In this document: one piece after another, positions 1-6,129 of the stretch
Layout: each line of letters opens with the position of its first letter
Numbering within the stretch: the first letter of the stretch is position 1
Assembly (NCBI GenBank): GCA_021787775.1
Contig: JAJYLK010000069.1
Span: 353-6,486, forward strand
Length of the DNA: 6,134 bases
Direction: 5' to 3'
DNA from: Actinomycetes bacterium
Lineage (GTDB): Bacteria; Actinomycetota; Thermoleophilia; BMS3ABIN01
Notes under the pieces: model-generated
What the model saw: only the letters and a program-made list of their open reading frames with translations
What the model was told of the DNA's origin: nothing
Databases searched by the model: none
Made by a program: the position numbers and the translations under genes

Positions 1-2
1 TT

Positions 3-1262
3 TATGAGGAGAACCGGGAACGGCCGCGCGCCGACATCATCGCCGCCATCGCCGCGCTGGAGGGGGTATTCACTCCAGGCAGCGGCGGCGAGGTCCAGCG
101 CGCCGTGGTGCCGGAGCTGGCTTATGACGCCGCTCCGCTCAGCCCGGTGGTTCCTTCGATGGGCGCTGTCCATGACCGCGCCACGCTGGAGATCATGCGC
201 GGCTGTTCCCGCGGCTGCCGTTTTTGCCTGGCCGGCAACTGGTACCGGCCGGTGCGTGAACGCAGCCGGGACGACGTCCTGGGTGCAGTCAGGGAACTGG
301 TGGCCGCGACCGGCTACCAGGAGGCTTCGCTCAGTTCGCTGTCGACGACCGATTACAGCGCCATCAGCGAGGTGCTTGCCAGCCTGGCGCAGTCGCATCC
401 AGGGCTGGCGGTGTCGCTGCCATCGCTGCGGGTGGATTCCGATGTGCTGAGGCTGCTGAAGTTGACGCCGCAGCGGAAGGGTTCCATCACGCTGGCGCCG
501 GAGGCCGGCAGCCAAAGGCTGCGCGACGTCATCAACAAGCAGGTGACCGCTGCTGACATCGAATCGGCGGTGTCGGAGGCATTCAGTTCCGGCTGCACCA
601 CGGTGAAGCTTTATTTCATGATCGGTCTGCCCACGGAGACCGATGCCGACCTCGAGGGCATCGTCGAGACCGCCGTGGCGGCGCGGGCTCTCGGCCGCCG
701 GATGGCGGCAAACCCCGGGCGCATTCAGGTTAACGTCAGCGTCGCCTCGTTCGTGCCCAAGGCGCATACCCCCTTCCAGTGGGATGGAATGGACAGCCGC
801 CGGGAGCTCGAGCGCAAGCAGCAGTTCCTCAGGAAGACCATGCCGCGAAAACAGATCCGTCTCAGCATGCATGACATCGATCCCAGCCTGGTGGAAGGCG
901 CCATCGCCCGCGGCGGTGACGGCGTCGCGGCGGCGATCGAGGCCGCCTGGCGCGCCGGCGCCCGCTTCGATGCCTGGAGCGAGCTTTTCAACGCCGCTGC
1001 CTGGGAGGAAGGCTTCGCTGCGGCCGGCACCGGCGTGGAACAGGAGGCGACCCGCCGTTTCGGCTTTGAAGAGGCGCTGCCGTGGGAAGACATCGATCCG
1101 CGGGTCAGCAAGGAGTTTCTGCTGGAAGAGCGGCTGCGCGCCGGCCGTGCCGAGCTGACGCCTGACTGCCGCCAGGAAGCCTGCCACCTCTGCGGCGTCT
1201 GCGAGGGCGAGATCCAGATCAGGCTGGCGGGCGACGCGGCTGCACCCGGACCCGGAGCATAA
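3..1262 (+). CDS. Radical SAM protein, TIGR03960-like (YgiQ-related), 5' end missing
   Basis: The reading frame is open from base 3, so the gene starts upstream; 419 codons are visible and the family is usually about 600 residues, so the N-terminal domain is outside. The radical SAM 4Fe-4S motif CSRGCRFC (CxxxCxxC) lies at visible residues 68-75 (bases 204-227). Other family-like segments follow in order: SLSSLSTTDYS, ITLAPEAGSQRLRDVINK, KLYFMIGLPTETDADLEGI, VASFVPKAHTPFQW, and GAIARGGDGVAAAIEAAWR. A second Cys cluster, C-x4-C-x2-C-x2-C (residues 389-400), sits near the C-terminus and could bind another cluster or a metal. The visible GTG codons at bases 105 and 108 are internal, because homologous sequence continues upstream of them (YEENRERPRADIIAAIAALE). 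Substrate and reaction are unknown. It ends 3 bases before the DUF2344 gene, which in some genomes is fused to it. The family call is from recognition of the sequence, not a search. Confidence 0.9.
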   Translation, partial: YEENRERPRADIIAAIAALEGVFTPGSGGEVQRAVVPELAYDAAPLSPVVPSMGAVHDRATLEIMRGCSRGCRFCLAGNWYRPVRERSRDDVLGAVRELVAATGYQEASLSSLSTTDYSAISEVLASLAQSHPGLAVSLPSLRVDSDVLRLLKLTPQRKGSITLAPEAGSQRLRDVINKQVTAADIESAVSEAFSSGCTTVKLYFMIGLPTETDADLEGIVETAVAARALGRRMAANPGRIQVNVSVASFVPKAHTPFQWDGMDSRRELERKQQFLRKTMPRKQIRLSMHDIDPSLVEGAIARGGDGVAAAIEAAWRAGARFDAWSELFNAAAWEEGFAAAGTGVEQEATRRFGFEEALPWEDIDPRVSKEFLLEERLRAGRAELTPDCRQEACHLCGVCEGEIQIRLAGDAAAPGPGA

Positions 1263-1265
1263 GCG

Positions 1266-1952
1266 GTGAACTTCAACTATCAGATGCGGTTTGCCAAGAC
1301 AGGCAGGGCGCGCTTCATCGCCCACCTGGACACGCTCAGCCTGCTGGTGCGCGCCGTGCGCCGCACCGGTTACGAGCTGGCGTTCACCGGGGGGATGCGT
1401 CCCAAGCCCATCCTCAGTCTGGCGATGCCGCTGGGCGTGGGTGTGGGGGGCGAGGACGAGATCTGCGATTTCTCGCTGAAGCAGCGCGTGCCGCTGACGG
1501 AATTCGCGCAGAAGCTGCAGCGCCAGCTGCCGGAGGGCATCAGGCTGACGTCACTGGCTCCCAGCCTGGACCGGTCAAAATCGGCCGCGCGCGTGATCAG
1601 CGTCTCTTACCGCATCGACGTCGCTGACGCGGAGGAATGGGCCGATGCCGCCGCCAGCTTCAGCAGCGAGCCCAGCCTCGTCATTTTAAGGCGGCGTCCC
1701 AAAGGTGACAAGGATGTTGATGTCAAGAAATATGTTGACAGAGTCAGGATCGGCGCCGGCGGCGTCGAGTTCGGCATGAAAGTCACGGCTGAAGGCACCG
1801 CGCGCCCGGAGGAAGTAGTCGAGCTGCTGGAAAGATTCGCCGGCCGGCAAATGACGCGGCCGCGCATCATTCGCACCGCGATCGTGCTGGCGGAAGAGAA
1901 AAATCCCGGCCGGCTCCACGGGCCGGGACGCGGCCGTCCCCGGCGGCGTTAG
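1266..1952 (+). CDS. DUF2344 / TIGR03936 radical SAM-linked protein
   Basis: This 228-residue protein has the hallmark N-terminus of the radical SAM-linked family: MRFAKTGRARFIAHLDTLSL (residues 7-26), then MRPKPILSLAMPLGVGV (44-60) and EICDFSL. Later conserved-looking stretches are KDVDVKKYVDRV (149-160) and ARPEEVVELLERF (179-191). The C-terminus is a basic tail, GRLHGPGRGRPRRR (215-228). The start is GTG at 1266, 3 bases after the TAA of the radical SAM gene; a GGAG at 1254-1257 inside that gene's end serves as ribosome site. Tight spacing and known fusions elsewhere imply the two products work together. No catalytic motif is evident and the biochemical role is unknown; a substrate- or RNA-binding partner of the radical SAM enzyme is my inference. 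Confidence 0.9.
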   Translation: MNFNYQMRFAKTGRARFIAHLDTLSLLVRAVRRTGYELAFTGGMRPKPILSLAMPLGVGVGGEDEICDFSLKQRVPLTEFAQKLQRQLPEGIRLTSLAPSLDRSKSAARVISVSYRIDVADAEEWADAAASFSSEPSLVILRRRPKGDKDVDVKKYVDRVRIGAGGVEFGMKVTAEGTARPEEVVELLERFAGRQMTRPRIIRTAIVLAEEKNPGRLHGPGRGRPRRR

Positions 1953-2040
1953 CCGGCGGCGCGGGGAAATCGCCTCTGCTTTTTCCGCGATCAGCGCCCG
2001 CGCGGGCCGGCGGCAGCTTTTCTCTGGCTGTCTGGCGATA

Positions 2041-2046
2041 TATAAT
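2041..2046 (+). promoter_or_regulatory. Probable -10 element for the rng leader transcript
   Basis: A perfect TATAAT in the context GATATATAATG stands out in GC-rich surroundings. Start of transcription would be near 2053. The -35 is poor: with a 17-base spacer it would be TTTTCT at 2018-2023. The ribosome site at 2057-2063 follows almost at once, which supports a start here. The upstream radical SAM/DUF2344 unit may also read through, since no convincing terminator separates them. Confidence 0.5.
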
Positions 2047-2056
2047 GCCGCATTGC

Positions 2057-2063
2057 GGGAGGT
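2057..2063 (+). promoter_or_regulatory. Strong ribosome binding site of the small ORF
   Basis: GGGAGGT matches the anti-Shine-Dalgarno end of 16S rRNA almost perfectly and sits at ideal distance from ATG 2070. Its last three bases and the ATG lie in opposite arms of a possible 5-bp hairpin, GGTCA (2061-2065) with TGACC (2071-2075), so access could be conditional. Confidence 0.4.
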
Positions 2064-2069
2064 CAGGGG

Positions 2070-2183
2070 ATGACCAAGAGGGGCGGCGAAAAGTTTTTTC
2101 ACCCTCCATTGTTAGCCTTAGCGGCCAGAACGGGTAACTATTACCTTAAGACGACTGGTGCGGCGATTGCCGTGCCGGCCTGA
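2070..2183 (+). CDS. Candidate 37-aa small ORF / leader peptide upstream of rng
   Basis: ATG at 2070 is preceded by GGGAGGT (2057-2063), a near-ideal Shine-Dalgarno with 7 bases between GGAGG and ATG, itself just downstream of a TATAAT at 2041-2046. The peptide begins MTKRGGEKFFHPP, continues LLALAARTGNYYLKTT and ends GAAIAVPA before TGA at 2181. It has no domain I recognise, no clear signal peptide and at most a weak hydrophobic centre. About 60% of codons end in G or C, well below the neighbouring genes, and two TTA codons (15 and 17) occur, which are rare in GC-rich genomes. Both facts argue against a long-conserved protein and fit either a regulatory leader peptide or chance. The stop lies 114 bases before the rng ATG, in a different frame (the rng frame is also open from 2205). 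Confidence 0.35.
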   Translation: MTKRGGEKFFHPPLLALAARTGNYYLKTTGAAIAVPA

Positions 2184-2245
2184 AGCGGGTGTGGTTGCAA
2201 AAATTTGTCCCAGTTTAATCGGCTCGGGTCTACAGGCGGCGCAGT

Positions 2246-2287
2246 AATTTCAAGGCCGCGGCGGCCGGGGCCCCGAAAAATTTCAAG
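2246..2287 (+). repeat. Direct repeat AATTTCAAG flanking a GC-rich hairpin before rng
   Basis: AATTTCAAG occurs at 2246-2254 and again at 2279-2287, 33 bases apart, with the second copy touching the rng ribosome site. Between them lies a GC block that can fold in several exclusive ways: GGCCG (2254-2258) with CGGCC (2262-2266), or the self-complementary GGGGCCCC at 2267-2274. AATTT (2246-2250) can also pair with AAATT (2278-2282) to close an outer stem. The repeats and pairings are read directly from the sequence; a role in controlling rng translation or stability is inferred. Confidence 0.5.
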
Positions 2288-2292
2288 AGAGG
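2285..2292 (+). promoter_or_regulatory. rng ribosome binding site, fixes the start
   Basis: AAGAGAGG lies 5 bases before ATG 2298 and selects this start. The frame is open further upstream to a TTG at 2205, but the extra 31 codons would run through the GC-rich hairpin and resemble no RNase E/G N-terminus. Confidence 0.7.
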
Positions 2293-2297
2293 TTGAT

Positions 2298-4055
2298 ATG
2301 GCGACTCGCGCCAAGCAGATTCTGGTGAGCGCGGAGCCCAGCGAACTCAAGGTTGCCATCCTTGAAGAGGGCAGGCTCTGCGAGATCTACGTGGAACGCA
2401 AGGGGCACAAGCCGCTTGCCGGCAACATCTATAAGGGCAAGGTCGAGAACGTGCTGCCCGGCATGGAAGCGGCCTTTGTCGATATCGGCCTGGAGAAGAA
2501 CGGCTTCCTCTACGTGGAGGAGGTCATGGTCCACGAGGATCCGGACAAGCGCCCCAAGAAGATCACCCAGATGCTCAAGTCCGGCCAGGAGGTCCTGGTG
2601 CAGATCGTCAAGGATCCGATGGGCACCAAGGGCGCCCGGCTGACCACGCAGCTTTCCATCCCGGGGCACTTCATCGTCTATGTCCCCGACGGCGACGGCG
2701 TCGGCGTCTCCCGCCGCCTGCCGGACGAGGAGCGCCAGCGCCTGAGGCAGATCTGCCGCGAGCTGAAAGTGAAGAACGCCGGGCTGATCGTCCGCACCGC
2801 CGCCGAGGGCGCCAGCAAGCACGAGCTGGTGAACGACCTCAAGTTCCTGGAAAAGATGTGGCAGACAGTGGTAAAGCGTGAGAAGAAGGCCAAGGCGCCG
2901 TCGCTGCTCTACTCCGAGATGGAGGTCTCGCTCAAGGTGATGCGCGACATCTTCAACGAGACGCACGAGAGCGTCCTGGTTGATAGCCAGAAAGAATATG
3001 ACAAGATTCGCTCCCTGCTGCGCAAGACCTCGCCGGAGCTGGTGGACCGCCTGGAGCTGTACCAGGGCAGCAAGCCGCTGATGGAGACCTACGGCGTCGA
3101 CGAGGAGATGAAGAAGGCGCTGAACAAGCGCGTCGACCTGCCCAGCGGCGGCTACCTCGTCATCGAGGAGACCGAGGCGATGACGATCATCGACGTCAAC
3201 ACCGGCCGCTATGTCGGCCGCACGCGCCTGGAAGACACCATCCTGAAGACGAACATGGAAGCCTGCAAGGAGGTCGTGCGCCAGCTGAGGCTGCGCGACA
3301 TCGGCGGCATCATCATCATCGACTTCATCGACATGGCGCGGCCGCGCAACCGCCAGCAGGTGCTGGAGGCGCTCGACAAGGAGCTGGACACCGACCGCAC
3401 CAAGACATATATCGTGGAACTGTCGCCCCTGGGCCTGGTGGAGATGACCAGACAGAACGTCACCGAGGGCCTCAGGGACATACTCACCAAGACCTGCCCT
3501 ACCTGCGGCGGCGAGGGTGTGATCGTCTCCGAGGAGACGATGGCGATCGACATCGAGCGGCGCCTGCGGCGGCTGGCGGCGACGTCGCCAAGCGACGCGT
3601 TCCTGGTGGAGGTGCATCCCAAGGTGGCGGCGATGCTGATCGGCCAGGGCGGCGCCAAGCTGCGCGAGCTGGAGGAAGAGACGCGTAAATATTTCAGTTT
3701 CGAGGGGCTGGACACGATTCCGATCGATACCTTCGAGGTTACCGCCGAAGGCAGCAGGGAGGCCATCCAGCGGGCATCGCTGCCGGTGGCCGAAGGTGAC
3801 GAGGTGCGGCTCAGGATCGAGGAAGCACACATGTATAATCCGGCTGACGCCATCGCCAAGATTGATGGTTACGTAGTCAGCATCTCCGGCGCCAGCAAGA
3901 TGGTCGGCGAGGACAAGAAGATCCGCATCGACAGCGTCACCCGCACCTGTGCCTACGGCACGGTGGTCGACGAAGATCAGCCGGCCGTAGTGGACGAAGG
4001 CCAGAACGAGCCTTCGGCGATCGATGTGCCCAAACGTCCCTGGCGGCGCAAATAG
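2298..4055 (+). CDS. rng: Ribonuclease E/G family endoribonuclease
   Basis: This 585-residue protein is a single-strand-specific endoribonuclease of the RNase E/G family, expected to act in rRNA maturation and mRNA decay in the cytoplasm. It starts MATRAKQILVSAEPSELKVA, followed by an S1 RNA-binding domain (about 38-125; GNIYKGKVENVLPGMEAAFV and LEKNGFLYVEEV). The catalytic metal ligands are D299 (TIIDVNTGRYVG) and D342 (IIIIDFIDMARPRNRQQ); their 43-residue spacing equals that of E. coli RNase E D303/D346. The Zn-link CPTCGGEG gives C400 and C403. After it comes the small domain (about 434-480), with a KH-like LIGQGGAKL. Residues about 497-558 look like a TRAM RNA-binding domain (EGDEVRLRIEE, AKIDGYVVSISGA, GEDKKIRIDSVTRT). 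The tail is acidic and then basic (KRPWRRK). It has no long RNase E-type scaffold, so rng is the better symbol. A long leader and its own promoter candidate lie upstream; rplU follows after 85 bases. Confidence 0.95.
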   Translation: MATRAKQILVSAEPSELKVAILEEGRLCEIYVERKGHKPLAGNIYKGKVENVLPGMEAAFVDIGLEKNGFLYVEEVMVHEDPDKRPKKITQMLKSGQEVLVQIVKDPMGTKGARLTTQLSIPGHFIVYVPDGDGVGVSRRLPDEERQRLRQICRELKVKNAGLIVRTAAEGASKHELVNDLKFLEKMWQTVVKREKKAKAPSLLYSEMEVSLKVMRDIFNETHESVLVDSQKEYDKIRSLLRKTSPELVDRLELYQGSKPLMETYGVDEEMKKALNKRVDLPSGGYLVIEETEAMTIIDVNTGRYVGRTRLEDTILKTNMEACKEVVRQLRLRDIGGIIIIDFIDMARPRNRQQVLEALDKELDTDRTKTYIVELSPLGLVEMTRQNVTEGLRDILTKTCPTCGGEGVIVSEETMAIDIERRLRRLAATSPSDAFLVEVHPKVAAMLIGQGGAKLRELEEETRKYFSFEGLDTIPIDTFEVTAEGSREAIQRASLPVAEGDEVRLRIEEAHMYNPADAIAKIDGYVVSISGASKMVGEDKKIRIDSVTRTCAYGTVVDEDQPAVVDEGQNEPSAIDVPKRPWRRK

Positions 4056-4090
4056 CGGCGCGGCGTTTGCTGGCATGGATAGAGCCGGTT

Positions 4091-4099
4091 TGCTATAAT
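4091..4099 (+). promoter_or_regulatory. Extended -10 promoter of rplU-rpmA
   Basis: TGCTATAAT carries both the TGn extension (4091-4093) and a perfect TATAAT (4094-4099). A start near 4106 gives a leader of about 35 bases. The -35 region is weak: TGGCAT at 4071-4076 gives a 17-base spacer but a poor match, and TTGCTG at 4067-4072 is 21 bases away. It allows ribosomal-protein expression independent of rng. Confidence 0.65.
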
Positions 4100-4140
4100 C
4101 CCTGAGGCTTAAATCAAAGGAAATCCGGAACGGAAATATT

Positions 4141-4512
4141 ATGTACGCAGTGATTGACATAGGCGGCAAGCAGTACAAAGTCGAAAAAGGCGACGAGGTC
4201 ATCGTCGACCGCCTCGATCTGGCCGAGGGCAAGAGCGTCACCTTCAACCCGGTGCTGCTCGGCGGCGAGAGCAAGGCGGTCACGCCCGCCGAGCTCAAGG
4301 GCGCCAAGGTGAAGGCGAAGGTCGAGGAGCACCTGCTGGGTGACAAGATCCGCGTCTTCAAGTACAAGCCCAAGACGACTTACCGCAAAACGCGCGGCCA
4401 TCGCAGCCGGCTGTCACGGCTCTCGATCCAGTCCATCACCGCCGCGGGAACGAAGAAGAAGGCAGAGCCGAAAGCGGAGGCTGATAACGACGCCGCGGCG
4501 GCCGCTGAATAA
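4141..4512 (+). CDS. rplU: 50S ribosomal protein L21
   Basis: This structural protein of the large ribosomal subunit binds 23S rRNA. The 123 residues open with MYAVIDIGGKQYKVEKGDEV, a standard L21 start, and carry KIRVFKYKPKTTYRKTRGHR (69-88), the conserved basic rRNA-binding stretch, then SRLSIQSI. Bacterial L21 is usually about 100-105 residues; here a 20-residue low-complexity tail rich in Lys, Glu and Ala (about 103-123, ending DAAAAAE) is added. The ribosome site is modest, CGGAA at 4131-4135. It has its own promoter and is followed by rpmA after 53 bases, the usual rplU-rpmA order, which continues to obgE in many bacteria. Confidence 0.97.
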   Translation: MYAVIDIGGKQYKVEKGDEVIVDRLDLAEGKSVTFNPVLLGGESKAVTPAELKGAKVKAKVEEHLLGDKIRVFKYKPKTTYRKTRGHRSRLSRLSIQSITAAGTKKKAEPKAEADNDAAAAAE

Positions 4513-4565
4513 TCGATGATCCCGGTGCTGGGGGCGCCGTGGAATCCGGATAAAGGGAAACAGAA

Positions 4566-4823
4566 ATGGCTCATAAAAAAGGTTCAGGGACAAGTAGAAA
4601 CGGACGCGATTCGCATGCGCAGCGCCTGGGATGCAAGAGCTTCGGCGGCCAGATCGTGCCGGCCGGCTCCATCATCGTCCGGCAGCGGGGCACGCGCTTC
4701 CGCCCCGGCCCCGGCGCCGGCATCGGCGGCGATGACACCATCTTCGCCACGGTCACCGGCCGGGTAGTATTCTCCAATGGTGCCGCGCGCACGATCAGCG
4801 TCGTCCCGGAGGAGAGCGCCTGA
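4566..4823 (+). CDS. rpmA: 50S ribosomal protein L27
   Basis: L27 lies at the peptidyl transferase centre, with its N-terminus near the tRNA ends. The 85 residues begin [20 protein letters not shown] and continue [28 protein letters not shown] and [14 protein letters not shown], all typical. The protein starts directly at AHKKG, so it lacks the cleaved N-terminal extension seen in Firmicutes. The ribosome site AAGGGA (4553-4558) is 7 bases from the ATG. It forms an operon with rplU and ends 24 bases before a strong terminator, so here, unlike many genomes, transcription does not pass freely to obgE. Confidence 0.97.
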   Translation: MAHKKGSGTSRNGRDSHAQRLGCKSFGGQIVPAGSIIVRQRGTRFRPGPGAGIGGDDTIFATVTGRVVFSNGAARTISVVPEESA

Positions 4824-4847
4824 CCCGGGCCTGAAATCACATGGATG

Positions 4848-4876
4848 AAAAAGCCGCCGGCAGGGCGGCTTTTTTT
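4848..4876 (+). terminator. Intrinsic terminator of rplU-rpmA
   Basis: GCCGCC (4853-4858) pairs with GGCGGC (4864-4869) around a 5-base loop GGCAG. The stem is extended by AAAAA against TTTTT, and a run of seven T follows (4870-4876). The flanking A and T runs mean it could also work on the opposite strand. Confidence 0.92.
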
Positions 4877-4910
4877 GTTGGCAGGTCATTCACTGCCGAT
4901 ACAGAAAGTA

Positions 4911-4942
4911 ATGCTGGCCGTTTTACCAAGTGTTGCCAGCAT
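4911..4942 (+). repeat. 8-bp inverted repeat before the DUF5684-like gene
   Basis: ATGCTGGC (4911-4918) and GCCAGCAT (4935-4942) are perfect inverted repeats with a 16-base spacer. The right arm ends 5 bases before the ribosome site at 4948. It could be a protein-binding operator or an RNA hairpin in the leader. A TTGGCA at 4878-4883 is a good -35 match, but I see no convincing -10 at the proper distance (TACAGA at 4900-4905 is the nearest). Confidence 0.45.
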
Positions 4943-4947
4943 GAAAG

Positions 4948-4954
4948 AAAGGAG
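4948..4954 (+). promoter_or_regulatory. Ribosome binding site that selects the TTG start
   Basis: AAAGGAG lies 5 bases before the TTG at 4960 and fixes this rare start codon. No ATG or GTG in the same frame lies at a usable distance upstream; the ATG at 4941 is in another frame. Confidence 0.75.
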
Positions 4955-4959
4955 CGGTT

Positions 4960-5298
4960 TTGAGCGCGATCATCATTATTTATCTGGCGGTGATTGTTTT
5001 ATCCATCGTGTCCCTGTGGGTGGTCTTCCAGAAAGCGGGTCAGCCAGGCTGGGGAGCAATCATCCCGATCTACAACGTCTTCCTGATGATCAAGATAGCC
5101 CAGAAACCGGGGTGGTGGCTGATCCTGTATCTGGTCCCGTTAGTCAACATCGTTATCGGTATCATCGTTTCCATCGAGATCGCCCGGCATTTCGACAAGA
5201 GCGACGCCTTTGGCGTCGGTTTGATCTTCCTGCCGTTCATCTTCTATCCGCTGCTCGCCTTCGGCGACGCCCACTATAACGTGGCGGCGCCGGTCTGA
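4960..5298 (+). CDS. Small four-helix membrane protein, DUF5684-like
   Basis: This 112-residue integral membrane protein has about four hydrophobic segments: residues 3-23 (IIIIYLAVIVLSIVSLWVVF), 31-47 (WGAIIPIYNVFLMIKIA), 52-74 (WWLILYLVPLVNIVIGIIV and on) and 84-102 (FGVGLIFLPFIFYPLLAFG). Family-like signatures are KAGQPGWGAIIPIYN, AQKPGWWLILYLVPLVNIV, ARHFDKSDAFGVGL and LPFIFYPLLAFGDAHYN. I recognise the pattern as DUF5684, whose function is unknown; relatives occur near signal peptidase or as short stand-alone proteins. The start is TTG with a strong AAAGGAG. The gene sits between two intrinsic terminators, so it is a single-gene unit, unrelated in layout to rpmA and obgE. A role in translation is not indicated by anything I can see. 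Confidence 0.85.
   Translation: MSAIIIIYLAVIVLSIVSLWVVFQKAGQPGWGAIIPIYNVFLMIKIAQKPGWWLILYLVPLVNIVIGIIVSIEIARHFDKSDAFGVGLIFLPFIFYPLLAFGDAHYNVAAPV

Positions 5299-6129
<831 letters not shown>

Larger units (their letters stand above)
1953..2297 (+). other. 345-base leader region upstream of rng
   Basis: No long gene lies here and base composition is more AT-rich and mixed than in the flanking genes. From left to right it holds a GC palindrome GCCCGCGCGGGC (1996-2007), followed by TTTTC at 2018-2022; a TATAAT at 2041-2046; a GGGAGGT ribosome site and 37-codon ORF (2070-2183); a small hairpin GGTAA-CTA-TTACC (2133-2145); a TTTAAT at 2214-2219 that could be a second -10 but lacks a well-spaced -35; and a GC-rich hairpin region (2246-2282) just before the rng ribosome site. 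If transcription starts near 2053, the rng mRNA has an untranslated or partly translated leader of about 245 bases. E. coli rne also has a long structured leader used for autoregulation; similarity of function here is only an inference. Confidence 0.6.

Noticed and set aside
1905..1927. Hairpin CCCGGCC/GGCCGGG with ATTTTTCTC after it on the - strand
   Set aside because: It lies inside the DUF2344 coding tail and has no T run on the + strand; it could stop antisense transcripts, but no - strand gene needs it.
1994..2022. Possible terminator after DUF2344 (GC palindrome then TTTTC)
   Set aside because: The stable pairing leaves a short stem, the T run is only four bases and lies about 10 bases after the palindrome; too weak to call.
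2195..2219. A second rng promoter with TTGCAA and TTTAAT
   Set aside because: The hexamers are only 13 bases apart, too close for a sigma-70-type promoter; TTTAAT alone is insufficient evidence.
2205..2297. Upstream extension of rng to a TTG at 2205
   Set aside because: No ribosome site precedes it, the 31 extra residues do not resemble RNase E/G, and ATG 2298 has AAGAGAGG at 5 bases.
4100..4140. An L21 leader autoregulatory RNA before rplU
   Set aside because: With the TATAAT at 4094-4099 the leader is only about 35 bases and shows no stable hairpin.
2283..4373. A 696-codon open frame on the - strand across rng and rplU
   Set aside because: It mirrors the high G/C third-base bias of rng, is low-complexity in H, L, A and D, resembles no protein family I know, and runs through two certain genes.
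4845..5279. A 144-codon + strand frame starting in the rpmA terminator
   Set aside because: It starts within the terminator stem and overlaps the DUF5684-like gene, whose frame gives clear membrane segments and family motifs.
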